Of a stretch of DNA of 52,390 bases, positions 39,101 through 50,054 are shown piece by piece. The notes beneath the pieces were generated by a model. The model ran no database searches. It worked only from the letters and a program-made list of their open reading frames with translations, and was not told the origin of the DNA. Every line of letters starts with the position of its first letter. The first letter of the stretch is position 1. The DNA comes from Chromera velia (Eukaryota; Sar; Chromeraceae). The DNA lies in the NCBI GenBank assembly GCA_018398765.1, contig JAHBMJ010000243.1, positions 1 to 52,390 on the forward strand, written 5' to 3'. A program made the translations under genes and the position numbers.

Positions 39101-39222
39101 TTCTTTTCCTTTTTCTAGGAGAAGAGAAGAGGGGCGTGGAGAGGAGAGGACATGGAGTCTCAATCATGAAATTCTTCTTTGGCGAGAGCAGCAGACTGAA
39201 TGGGGGGTCTGCTTGCGGGTAA
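29733..39222 (+). CDS. Very large kinase-fold protein, probable pseudokinase
   Basis: Eight exons: 29733-30001, 30160-31450, 31874-32263, 32448-32781, 33146-33191, 33795-38637, 38944-39073, 39119-39222. They sum to 7407 nt (2468 aa) with agreeing phases. A Ser-rich N-terminal part precedes a kinase domain at about residues 470-831. LLAKALKK gives the beta3 lysine (K512). A Gly/Gln-rich insertion fills about 521-615. HEFWILSRCRHPFV gives the alpha-C glutamate (E623). IHRDVRPQSV keeps the HRD aspartate (D697) but has Ser for the catalytic-loop Asn and Arg for Lys. The DFG position reads HFQ (718-720). GSPGFIAPE, DVFGAG and RPTAQECLRHPW follow in order. The glycine-rich loop is not recognisable. 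Without the DFG aspartate normal Mg-ATP catalysis is unlikely. The lobe order resembles CAMK/AGC families. The C-terminal 1600 residues are Ser/Pro/Gly/Arg-rich and disordered, ending with a hydrophobic run (VVVSVEFLALLYNLFWIFLA). The gene's name and partners are unknown. Confidence 0.75.
30502..30631 (+). repeat. Poly-serine tract coded by TCC/TCT/AGC runs
   Basis: Within exon 2 of the kinase-like gene a run of mostly serine with a few Ala, Gly, Thr and Cys covers about 40 residues. Its codons are mixed TCC, TCT, TCA, AGC and AGT, which argues for protein-level selection or age rather than a fresh microsatellite expansion. Confidence 0.85.
33011..33133. repeat. TCCG, TC and TG microsatellites before a splice acceptor
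   Basis: (GTCC)n at 33011-33040, (TC)n at 33075-33097 and (TG)n at 33098-33133 follow one another in intron 4 of the kinase-like gene. The TG run ends 12 nt before exon 5 (33146). More GTCC and GACA runs lie in intron 5 at about 33252-33272 and 33299-33321. Confidence 0.9.
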
Positions 39223-40315
39223 TGGGATTTGGCTCTGGCCAATGCTCTAGTAATTCGCTCTTTCTTGCATGAATCCTCTTTTTTGGTGCTTCATTTTTTT
39301 GTGTTTCGGAAACACTGAACAAGTGAAGGTTTCATGGCATCAAATGGGGCTTCCTCCTTGTTTGCATGGAGTGTGAGGGTTGCATGGAGGAGGAGGACAT
39401 GCAGTAGGTGTGTGGTCGGACGTGGTGAGGTCTTTCTTGGCCATTTCTTGATTGTTGTGTGAAGGGACAACGACTGTGCGTGGAATGTAACATCGGTTCA
39501 GGGAATGTGGTGGGAGACGCGAGCAGGAAGCGCTAGCGGACAGACTCTCCCTCTGTCTGTCTGCGCGCCTTCCCAAGCTGCGAGCGAATCTCTGTGCAAA
39601 AGATGGGAGGAGGGCTTCTGCATGTGTCGGCCTTCTCTGTTTATGGATTTTCAGCCCTTTATTCATGAGCGCTCACATTTTTGGAGCAGCTGGTTTTGCG
39701 TGCATGGGCGTGCTTGCTCGATAGAACGGTTCCAGTGAGTGGATGGAAAAATCGCTTGGATGCATGATGCGCGTCACAGGAAATAAAACATTTTTCGTGT
39801 ACTGAAATTAAAATCAAAGCGAAATCCTCCTTTTCCCTAGACGGTTGAGTAATCTCGCCTCGCCCCCCCTCTTTCACCTCTGGCTGATCGGATTCAACGG
39901 TTGATTGTTGGCCCTGACTTGTTTTCCTTTGACTGTCGGAATCGTGTCAATGCGCGCGAAAGCCGGTTTGTGATGATGGGTTGGATGTCTTTGACCACGA
40001 GGGTCAAATGTCAGAACAAACGTACATGCATGGAGAGGGCAACCCTCAAGAAACCATGCAGCATACTGAATTCCGTCCCAATGTCCGTGGGGGAAAAATC
40101 GTCATTTGACGCACCAGTAGTGGAAAGTGCTGCGAGAATGAATTCAAACACGAGATTCGATAAAAACAAAGTAGGTTGAGTGACCTATGCGTTTCACGCA
40201 GCGTTTAAGACTTGAAAGCTAGCTGAAAAACTATTTAATGATGCTTACTTTGCCTTTTTTTCTAGTTTTTTTTTAGTTTAATAGTTCAGCAATTTTTGTG
40301 TAAACTCATTTAAGA

Positions 40316-40348
<33 letters not shown>

Positions 40349-41001
40349 TATATAAAGAGAATATATATATATATATATATAGTATCAGGATAGTTCTAGT
40401 TCTCGTTTTAATCTGGAAAGTCTATCCAAGTCTGGTTCTACTGTAAAAGAATCTTTGTACGTACATCAGTCTAGATACTTAATCTGTGGTTCTGGGGAGA
40501 TTTAGTTCGGATTATGATTTATTTTCTTGGTTTGCCCCGAGGCTAGTCCCAAGGTGATTTACCAGGGGACCAATAGTATTTAATGATCGATTAGCTGGTC
40601 AATTACGATGATAATTTTATACTTATTCAAGTCTTATTGCTATACATCATCATATAGTGTTTTTAAAAATATTTTCGTATAGGTTTTCTATTTAAATGGT
40701 TCACTACTATTATTAGCACTAGTATTGTAGCAATATATTGCGTACACACTATCTAGTACATTCATCATGGTATCATTACTAGCTATAACCTTAGCGGTGG
40801 CGACAGCTTGACAAAGCGGGAACTAAAGAGAGAAGGCCTAGCGTAAAACCAATCAATCAATCAATTAATAACTATATATGGATTAAAAGTTTTTTGCTTA
40901 GTTTCTTATTAATGTTCTGGTGACTGCTTCTGTCGAATCCGCATCGAAGTCTCATATAATCAATTATAATAATTATATTCATTTTTATCATAATATTATT
41001 A
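39223..41001. other. AT-rich gap between converging genes
   Basis: Holds the 3' ends of the kinase-like gene (+) and the 2192-aa gene (-). Open frames at 39340-39666 (-) and 39901-40179 (+) lack domain features. From 40180 on the DNA is very AT-rich, with the TA repeat at 40316-40381 and (AATC)n near 40850-40866. Isolated phrases such as TTAGCGGTGGCGACAGCTTG at 40791-40810 may be repeat relics. Confidence 0.5.
40316..40381. repeat. (TA)n microsatellite
   Basis: Two TA runs, 40316-40354 and 40361-40381, separated by AAGAGA, in the AT-rich gap. Confidence 0.95.
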
Positions 41002-44000
41002 TCAGTCTGGTTTTCTTTCTGGTTCCCCCTCCTCTGGATCTGGGTCTTTCTCTTTCTTTGAAAAGAACGTCTCTTTCAAGTACCGGATTTTCTTTTCATC
41101 TCGCCAATTCACGTTGCGATGCCGACCCAACCTCTCTTTTCGGAACGCCCTCTGGTAAACTTGCTTCAAAGTGTTCAAAAGACTGACAATTGACTTATTT
41201 CTGTTATCTCTCCCATGATAAGCTCTGCAAAGATGCTCCAATGCGTCTGCGGCGACAAAAAAAGCGATAACGTCGTCCTGACCTTCCGTCGCCACCCCGT
41301 CTTTCTCTGCTTTTGTCACTGCCGCCCGGAGCAGCCGCACGCCCATCTCCATCTCTGCTCGCGTTCTCTTGGGAACTTCACGTAGGGAGCCACAGTCGTG
41401 GGCGTTTGTGTACGGCACACTCAACACTCGGGGCGGGTTCCCCAGCAGAACGGCTGCAGCTGACACAAACTCATGGGTACCCGTTGCTTTTCCCCTCGAG
41501 AGGAGCAGCTCTCCTACCCTCGAGGCAAGTGTTCGGACATACCCGAGCATTTTCTCATCAACTCGACCCATGCAGAGCAACAAAGTCTGCAGAACGCATC
41601 GAAAGGACTGCTCACTCAAGAGTTTTTTTTTCTTCCTCATTTCCAAGAGGGCCATTTGGTCTCTCATCAAGAAAAGGGGGGTTCGCCCCCCCCGCAGGAA
41701 GTTCCTCATTTTCTCTGCGGCACTGTCTGCCACGTCAAAGTAATCGGTTCGAATCCAGGCCTTCTCTGAGTCCAGGAAGGCAAGCGCGTGGTGAACCGGC
41801 TCCCCCTCCCCCCTAGAAAACCCTCCTTGCACGTTCACACCGTAGGAAAAGAGCCAAAAGAAGAGACTCTCATTTAGAGGGGAGAACTTTCCCCACTGCG
41901 CCATTCTCTGCAGAAAATAATCACCGCAAGCAGCAATCAGCGCAAGCACAAAGAAAGGCAGAGAGCGATCAACCTGCCAAGCCTCACGGTGCTGCATCAA
42001 CCAAAGCACAACTACCCATGCGTCTCTGGGCCGACACAGGAGGGCAGTCCAAAGGAAGTAGACAAGTAGAATTTCATCCGGTCTCTCGAAAGCAGGCTGG
42101 AGATACTGCTTCGATGCACTCTGCTTTTTCAGAGCACGATTCACACTCCCCCTTCTTGCCCTCAATATCTCCACTGCTTCTGCAACACCTGCAACAACAT
42201 ACATCATTGCCAGCTCCTTTCCCTTATCCGACCGGGCCAGTTCGGATCTCCCGTCCCGTGCTGCGACTGCGGATGCAAAAACCCCCATTTTCAGGAACAG
42301 AAAGTGGACTGCCCCAGCCCTCATGTCAGATTCCTCAAGTTCAATCTCGACCCCACTTCCCCCTTTCCACCCCCCTTTAAAAAGAATTCGATTCGGAATC
42401 TTTACCCCCTTTTCCAGCTTCAACTTCTGCACAAAAGGCGCCTCTGCGCACAAAATGTCAAACCTGCCTCCAAGGATCAAAGCAAAGGCCCTGCACAGGT
42501 ACGCAGACACGGTAGTCTCTTCCATCTCCGGTACCCCCCCCGGCTCGTCTCCATTGAGCAAAGAGGCAGACGAGGAGGGAGAGGAGGACAGCCAGACCTG
42601 ATAAGGCTTGGGAAAGATTTCGTTGGTGTTACTGCTGTCTTTTCTCAAAGCACGAAGGATGTCTTCCATCAAGGAAGGCCCCAGAAGGCGGTGCTCTGAA
42701 AGCATCAATAACACCTGAAGCATCTTCTCCCACCTCTCCATACCGACACCCCCTTCGCCCCCCTCGGAACTTTCTCCCTGTCGCCTTGAAGGCGAACCTG
42801 CAATGCCCCCCCCACTACCTGCTGAAGAGAACAGGAGGCGGTCAATCAGAAGCCGGCCCAACGATTCAATCACGGACCCCACTGTGAACCGCCCATATGC
42901 AGGGGCAGGGGGAGCAGCGGTTGCGGGAAGTCGGTTGAAATTCTGCTGAAGAAGAATAATGAATCTTGTCATATGACGCTGGCTGCCGGCAAGAAGACAG
43001 GCAAGAAGGTGCAGCCAGAGGAGAAGGGCGGAGGAGTATTCTCTGCCTCTGCCGTCCTCCTCCTCTTCTGAGGATGAGGATACCATCTTACGGATCTGTG
43101 GAGTGGAAAGGAAGTGTTCCATCTCGTTGTACCGTCTCTGTTTCAGAAAAGCTAACGCACAACAGCAGATGAATTTCTCGGGAGTTACCTCAAATCTATG
43201 CAGTGGCTGAAATGCCTTGACGATCCGACCAGCCAGAAGGGAAAAGTGGGCATGGTCTTTGTACTGAAACTCCCCCACTCTCTGCCTGTGGAATGGCTGC
43301 TGTGACTGCTGGGGGGAAAATCGAAAAGGCTTGTAGTGCTGAGTCAGTATCCAGGCAGCTAGTGAAAGCTGTCTCAAATTCAGACGCATCATTTTGACCC
43401 CCCTCTTACTGCTGTGCAATGTGCTGTCCTCCTGCGCCTGCTTATGCAACTCTGATTCCAAATAGTGCACGTACTTGTCTGGTTTGAACAAACGGGCGCT
43501 GTGCACTTTCGTCTCGTGTTTCAACAAAGACACTTCATCGGCTCTGTTGTCCGGAAGCCTCACCCTCAAGTCAAAGATGCGACAGATCTCTCTCTCCAAA
43601 CTGACCAGATTCAATTCATCCGGACGTGCGTACATTGCTCGCGTGAGGGTCGGCTGATTGGGAGGAGGGGGGGCGTCTGCGGCTGCGGCTTCTTGTGCTG
43701 AGCGGTCTGCGAGGTCGGCGAAGACATCGGACCAGGGGGGGAGGGGTTGCAGATAAAATTGGGTAATGGGAGAAGGCGAACGGCATGCAAAAGTGTCCAC
43801 GGTGGAATTTGCAACGAACGGAGGGGGCTCATCCTCGCCCATTTCCCAATTCGAGCATGTATCTATCCAGAGAGGCAGAGACTCCTCAGAAGCCTCCCGG
43901 GATGACTTTCGCTGGTAAAGGGACGCGAGCAAGGGTCTGAAGCCGGAAAGCGCGGTGGCAAGGTGCGTTGGTGGCCAGGAGGCCGACGGCGCTTCAAACG

Positions 44001-47000
44001 TTTCGGTGGTGTCTGGATGTAGAGATGAAGAATCGGATGGCAATGGGGATCGCTTTGGATAGCGTCGGGGGTATGCTGCAGGCCGGAACAGGTGTCTGAG
44101 AGACTTCCATGCGTCCCCAATTTTTACGAAGAGGTCGGTGTGAGTTTTCTCTAGAGTTTGGACAAGACGGGATGAGTTTGTCCCTGACGGAATCGACGTA
44201 TGTGCTTCAGAATCCGGTATCCTCGCACGTAAAAGGGCGGAAGAGAGAGCTGCCTTGTCTGTCGCGTTTAGGTCGGACAGGCTCTGAAGGACCTCTCTGG
44301 GCCTGGGGAGTGATAGGGACAGTAGGCGCTCGGTCTTTGCTTGCGTCTCTTTCAACAGTCGTACAGCCAGGAGGATATTCGATTTGTCAATCACTGTTGA
44401 AGATGCCTCATCTCTGTATCTCCCTCCTCCCCCCCCCCCTTCTTTATTTTCACTGTCTGCTCTCTCTCGGTCTTTACCGTCTTCCCCGTCTCCCCTTCCA
44501 CGGACAGAGGACCTACCCACCCGATTCTTTTGCTCTTCCTCCGACTCTCGCTGTGAGTCAACGGCCGGCCACAGGAGGCACTCAATCGCAGTCTCAGCGA
44601 TCGCAGGATGGTCTGAGATGCAAAATTCGTTCGGCCTCGGACCAATGGGCTTCTGACTGACAAGGCCACGGACCACTCGTTTGGCGTCAGCACGTTCGCT
44701 CGGTTTGATCTTGGTGGGTAACATTCTGCGAAGGGCCAGGAAAAGGTCTCCGAAAATGCCCTTCAAAAAGCGATCGCGATCAAACCCGCGAGCAGTATTC
44801 GAGAGAGAGGAACGACTACGCCACGCATATTGGTGAAGCTGGATGGCGGAGCGCCAGTATGGATTCGGCTCCCGTCTGGCGCAAATCGATAGAAACGCGG
44901 CAGAGAAGCGTGGGTCAATTCTCTTTCCCTCTTGATTCGCTATCTCTTTCAGGCGTGTGTAGGCGAACTGCGAAGAGAAAAACATGGCGGAATCGATCTT
45001 GGGTGCCAAAGCGACGATCCACAGAAAGCGTTTTGCGCCTTCCTGCATTCACTCAGACAGATGAGAGCGAGTGAATAAATCACCCAAAACAGAGGAAGGG
45101 AAGGATGACGTATCGTAGTTAAGAAAGAACACAGCGATGTGACTTGTGCATATGAGGGTAGATTCACAAATCTGTTTCCATTCTATGCTTGCATGTCAGG
45201 CTGGGAGGTCTACGTTGGTAGATGTCCCGAAAAATCCCAAAACATTAAAGTGCAGTGATAGAGACAGGCGCGGTAGCGTCAATGTTGGAGTTCCTCCGCG
45301 CTTCATCAATCCAATTACGCCTTCGTTGCTCCCTTTGCTTCTTTGTCTCTTCCTTCCTTCCTTCCTTCCTTGCGTCCTTTTGTCCTTCCTTTCTCCCTCC
45401 CCTCATTCAACCCTTTCTTCTGTAGTTCCCTCCTTCCTCTCTGGGTGCACTATTCTGCGGATTGCATCAACGACACGGGAACCTTCTGCAATCATCCGCA
45501 TGGCAGACGGACGGTCAGTCCAACAAAACCCCCTAATAAAAATTCACTCACAGACTTGCAGACGAGCATCTTGGTCTGTCTCGTCTCTGTTTTCCCCCCT
45601 GTCCCCCCCACACAGACAAGCAACGTCACAAAAAAAGGGAGAGGAAGAGAAACCACTATCTTACTGACTCACTCACTGACAGATGTGACTTCGATGCCGT
45701 CGTGCCAGTTCGTCTTCTTCCGCATAGACCCATCGAAGGAGGTAAACTCTTCGTAGGCCAAGAATTTGAACGCACAAAGGCTCAGCTTATAACCTGGAGT
45801 AGCGCTGACGACGTCAAGGGGTGAGTCCATTGTGACTTCTCCCGACTCCTGGGAGTCCGCAACGGTGTCCTTCTTCACCTCCCCGCCCCCCTCGCCGTTT
45901 CCTCTTTTCTGCTTGTCGGACAACGAACCGACGATTGCCTCGAGGACAACACCGGCGCTGTACCGGAAGGAATCATACCTGCACCACGGAATGGGAGGAG
46001 CAGTCGATTGAGAAAAAGAGAAAAGAAGAGAAGAGAAGAAGTCCTGCACACAGAGAGAGCATCGAGGTTGCTGTCTTCTTTCTTTACTATGTCATTCACG
46101 AAGCAGAGAAGAGGAGCAAGGGAGACCCCAAAATGGACTGCTCCCGCATGGGGCATCAATAATCAGAAGAGGAAGAAGAGTGCGAAGGAGAAGGAGCTGT
46201 CGGGAAAGGAAACAGCGAGCGCACGAAAGAAAGTGCTGGAGACGAAGAAGGCTTCGGAGCTGGGGGCTCTACAGCAGCAGCAGCAGAAGCAGCACACTCC
46301 ACAAAGAGTCGCCAACGAGCACACTTTCCTGTGAATGCGTACTGAGGAAATAGCCTGGACGGAGGAAGGCAGGGGGAAAGGGAATTGCAGAAAAAGGAAA
46401 CGAGCAGTAGACAAACGTTGACCTCAACCCCCATACCTGTAATGTGAATAAGTCTCCAAAGTAGGCAGCCCCCAGTTGAACCAGTTCTTGGCGATGATCC
46501 AGGCAACTGGCCAGGTCGCGTATCTGTTCTCTAGCACCCCGATTTTTAGGACCAGCCGACATGTAGTCACAGTGGGGGGAAAGCCGAATTTCATCATCTG
46601 TCTAATCAGACTCATCGCCTTTGACAAACGGTGGCACTCCGAGAGTTCAGGGTACCAAACTTTCTTGTTGCGTATTTTGTTCAACTGGGTTTCTGCGGTT
46701 AGCATGTAAAGATGCACCATGGCACGCGAACGAAGGAAATGACCGATGACATTCCATGTCCGGTGTCGTAGTTTGCTTCTGCTTGGACTTCCTTTGATGA
46801 ACTTCCAAGAGTCTGTTTTCTCTCTCCACATCTTCTCCAACTCACGAACGTGCTCAACGAAAGGGTCCACATTCCCCCTCCGAACAAACGCTGCCACACG
46901 TGCCAACTGCCTCGTCGGGGCATTCCACGACTGTGCGCTGTCTCGCAAGAGATCTGGACCAAGCAGTTCTGGTGAAGTTGCGGACATAACGAACAGCCAA

Positions 47001-48419
47001 AGGGCCTCCGTGCCCGTATTGTAGTTCCATTTCTCCAACAGCAAAATGGTCTCAAGCAAGGTGGTTAAAACTTCAGCCTTGCTTGGAAGCATCTCCTCCT
47101 CCCCTACCTCTTCTTCATCTCCCGCAACGTCAACGTCAGCATCTATCTCTGCACTCTCCCCTCCCCCTTCCAGCATCCCTTCTTCTCCCTCAAGGCCCTT
47201 TTCAAACGCCCGAAAAATTCGGACTGGAATTCTCATCAAATGCCGTGTGGTCGCTTTCGACAAAATCGGTGTGTGCGTCATCAGCGGCCTTTTCTTTCCG
47301 AGCCCCTCCCTTGCCAGCTCGCTCAACACCCTCAGTGCCCGCAAGCTATGCCCCTCTTCATTCTCTTGAAGAGAACAACAATACATGCCAAGCAAAATGA
47401 AGGTCGTGTAAAATCGGGGGTGGAGCGCAGCCCAAGCGTCCAGCTCTCCCTGCCACCCTTTGAGAAACGACCGATAGAATTCCAACAATGTTGAATACTT
47501 TCCCAACCGCAAGAGCGAAAGAACAATCTGCGCAACCACCACTGCAGTCCTTTTTTCTCCATTTTCTTTAAACGCCTCAACGATTTTCATCAGTACACCA
47601 GAATCAGACTCAAGAGAGTCGGGAGAACACACAGCAGCGGCCGCCTCAATGATCACTACGGTTTCAAATTCATTCCCCCCTTTGGCATCCTCTAACAACG
47701 GCAGGATTTCGGAGGTTGACTGCATGAGGGGAAGCCGGAACTCTACCAAAGGATCGAGCTGAAGCGTCTTTCGAAGAGCCCGACCGAAAACCGTAAACGT
47801 GTAAGGCCAGAGAAATTCCGTCGCTTGAAGGAAAATCTCTTTCTGCGACTCAGGCGGTTGGACAGGATATTCATAAATGGGAAACAGTTCAGAAGGTCGA
47901 CGTGTCATGACGTCGGGCTGGGCTCCAACGGGAGCCTTTCTTCTCGAATTCTCCGGCATCGGCCTGTGATGCCTCAAATACCTGTTCACACTTTCCCTGA
48001 AAGTCCTGTGAACCTCAGCCTGCTGAGCCTGGTGAGGAACTGAGCTGCGAGCGAATTCATTCGATTCCGCTAGCTTTTTCTGCCAGTCATCTTCTCCATA
48101 CTCCAATCCTCCTCCTTTCTGTTGAATCCGAGCCCCCGCCCCCCCCGGGGAATCCCCCCCTCGAAATAGCTGTTCCTCGAGAGGCATTTCTTCCCACTCC
48201 TCTTTAGCAGTAGAGAAGCGAGCTTCCCTGCCCTTAGTGAAATCCCCTCTCAGACCACCCAGAGGAAGAGGCGACTGCAGAGCCTGCACACAGTAAGAAC
48301 CAACGCGGAAGCAGAAAAGGGGCAAGGGAAGGGAGGATTGACACCACCTGTGGAAGGAAGGAAGGAAGGAAGGAAGGAAGGAAGGAAGGAAGAAAGGAAG
48401 AAAGGAAGAAAGGAAGAAA

Positions 48420-48461
<42 letters not shown>

Positions 48462-48473
48462 GAGAAGAAAAAA

Positions 48474-48504
<31 letters not shown>

Positions 48505-48509
48505 GAAAG

Positions 48510-48546
<37 letters not shown>

Positions 48547-48765
48547 AAGAAAGGCGCTCCAATGTCGAGACGCCTGAGCAAAGCACCAATTTGAGGAATT
48601 CCAGTCCTCCACGTTTGCACCTGAAGGGAGTCTCTCTCAGCTGAGTATTATGATCAGAGTAAAACCCTCGAGCTTCTCCAGCTGTCTGACTGTCAGTCTA
48701 CCACAACTGTTGGCACCACTTCTTTCTTTCTTTCTTTCTTTCTTTCGCTTTCTTTCTTTCTTTCG

Positions 48766-48808
<43 letters not shown>

Positions 48809-49293
48809 TCGCTTTCTTTCTTTCTTTCTTTCTTTCTCTTTCTTTCTTTCTGGCTGACTTGCTGCCTGCCTACTGTCTATGAGATCACCGACCGACCGAC
48901 CGCTTCCGTGTCGAACCGCTCGATCTCCTGAATGAGGGAGCTGTCGGCCTCTCCAAAATCGAGGAACAGATCTGGAATGTTTCTGTCTTCCAGGCCTGCG
49001 AACCACTCAGGCACATCGTCTTTCCAGAGACGCTCTGGCGGTCTTTCGTCTCGCTTCTCTGGTGGTGTGCCTCCGGAGAAGCTCTTGGCCTCCGTCTCTG
49101 CAGACAATATCTCAAACACCAGGGGGGAGGCCCGTCTCCTCTTGTTGTGCATACACACACACTCCGTTGGTTCCCAGCATGTTTCCGATTCTCTGTAGTG
49201 TGGATCAGTCTCATGCAGGTTGCCGTCTCCTCCCTTCCCCTGACTCTCTGCCTGCCCCGCAGGAGCAAAAAGGTTGAAAAGGGCTGCCTTCAT
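41002..49293 (-). CDS. Uncharacterised 2192-aa helical protein
   Basis: Four exons: 49293-48901, 48283-46437, 45978-45681, 45042-41002; 6579 nt with agreeing phases. The start is the first ATG of the exon 1 frame. I do not recognise the protein. Residues 1-131 include an acidic W/F-rich patch (VPEWFAGLEDRNIPDLFLDF). Exon 2 contains long predicted helices, an acidic linker rich in Glu and Asp, and a segment near residue 700 (KAMSLIRQMMKFGFPPTVTT) that resembles the helix-turn of a pentatricopeptide repeat, which could mean organellar RNA binding; one such motif is weak evidence. Exon 4 (residues 847-2192) is helical, rich in Leu, Arg and aromatic residues, broken by low-complexity Ser/Glu/Gly linkers. 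It ends in a charged KKEKDPDPEEGEPERKPD tail. No catalytic motif or clear targeting peptide is visible. Intron 1 is largely microsatellite. Confidence 0.75.
48354..48555. repeat. (GGAA)n/(GAAA)n array in intron 1 of the 2192-aa gene
   Basis: GGAA units at 48354-48390 grade through GGAAGAAA into GAAA units to 48555 on the plus strand; CUUU/CCUU in the transcript. It begins about 70 nt upstream of the exon 2 acceptor. The gradient suggests successive slippage products. Confidence 0.95.
48719..48851. repeat. (TTTC)n array in intron 1 of the 2192-aa gene
   Basis: TTTC units on the plus strand with regular TTCG interruptions. It is complementary to the array at 48354-48555 and separated from it by about 165 nt, so the pre-mRNA could fold into a long hairpin. 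Confidence 0.95.
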
Positions 49294-50054
49294 GCCAATT
49301 ATGAGAATACCAGCCAACGGAAACGTAAGCTCGAGAGGTGTAAGGGCAGTCAAAGAAGCAACGCGAAATGACAAGCAAAACAGAGCAACACCAGGGTACT
49401 AACCTTCATCCCCAGTATGTGCTTCGAGGTCTCCTCTAGATGACCTCTGGAGCCTGTGAGACCGTCTCCAGCCTTGAACGTGATAGCACGGGGGACTAGT
49501 CAGGAAGCCTACGCACCGAGACACGAACAAATGAAGAAAAATTAGTTGGAAGCTGGAAGCTCCCGGGAGACACATTGCAGTGTCTCCGAGATGACCGAAC
49601 TGAGTGGGAGATCCGGAGACCTGCGCTGGTCTCTGAAAACTCTCTAAAAACCCAACAACCTCTCAGGTACACCTTTGAGACTTCATTGGCCCTTCTCTAC
49701 ACTTGGACTCGGAGGACTTGTCGGTTTCAGTGGACTAGCTGATGATTCGTTTTTGGATCTGACACCATTACCACAGAGTGAACAACACTATAGCTTGCGC
49801 GCGCTTGCAGTCAGGGGTGCACGCTGCCCGCAAAGCTATAGGGGTGCATGATCGATCAACTTGAGATGCGGATATTCAATGTGACCAATTCCAGTCAATC
49901 CTCCTGGCAGAAATCCTCATTAAACGCGTGCAAAGCGGTACACTTTGGCATGACACTTCGCATCGCGCGATTCCACAGAGAAATAATCGTCTGCTGCGCA
50001 ATCCAGCAGTGTGAAGAGTGGGCGCCACGATTTTCTAACGTGCGAGACGAGACG
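49294..50054. promoter_or_regulatory. Shared upstream region of the 2192-aa gene (-) and PPME1 (+)
   Basis: Two start codons face away from each other across about 760 bp. Clusters of AGACxxTCTC-like words (GTCTCCGGATCT types) appear at 49430-49640. In-frame ATGs at 49848 and elsewhere would lengthen PPME1 if transcription starts further left. No defined promoter element is recognised; the call rests on position. Confidence 0.4.

Noticed and set aside
41745-41760. GGTTCGAATCC, a perfect T-loop consensus
   Set aside because: It lies inside the well-supported coding exon of the 2192-aa gene and no other tRNA arms are present.
48585-48620. An extra exon starting at 48620 in the 2192-aa gene
   Set aside because: The acceptor is good, but no donor in the right phase follows before the repeat; exon 1 joins 48283 in frame without it.
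49848-50054. PPME1 N-terminal extension of 69 residues
   Set aside because: Composition is unlike the family and the MAGKPPLP start fits better; an organellar presequence cannot be fully excluded.
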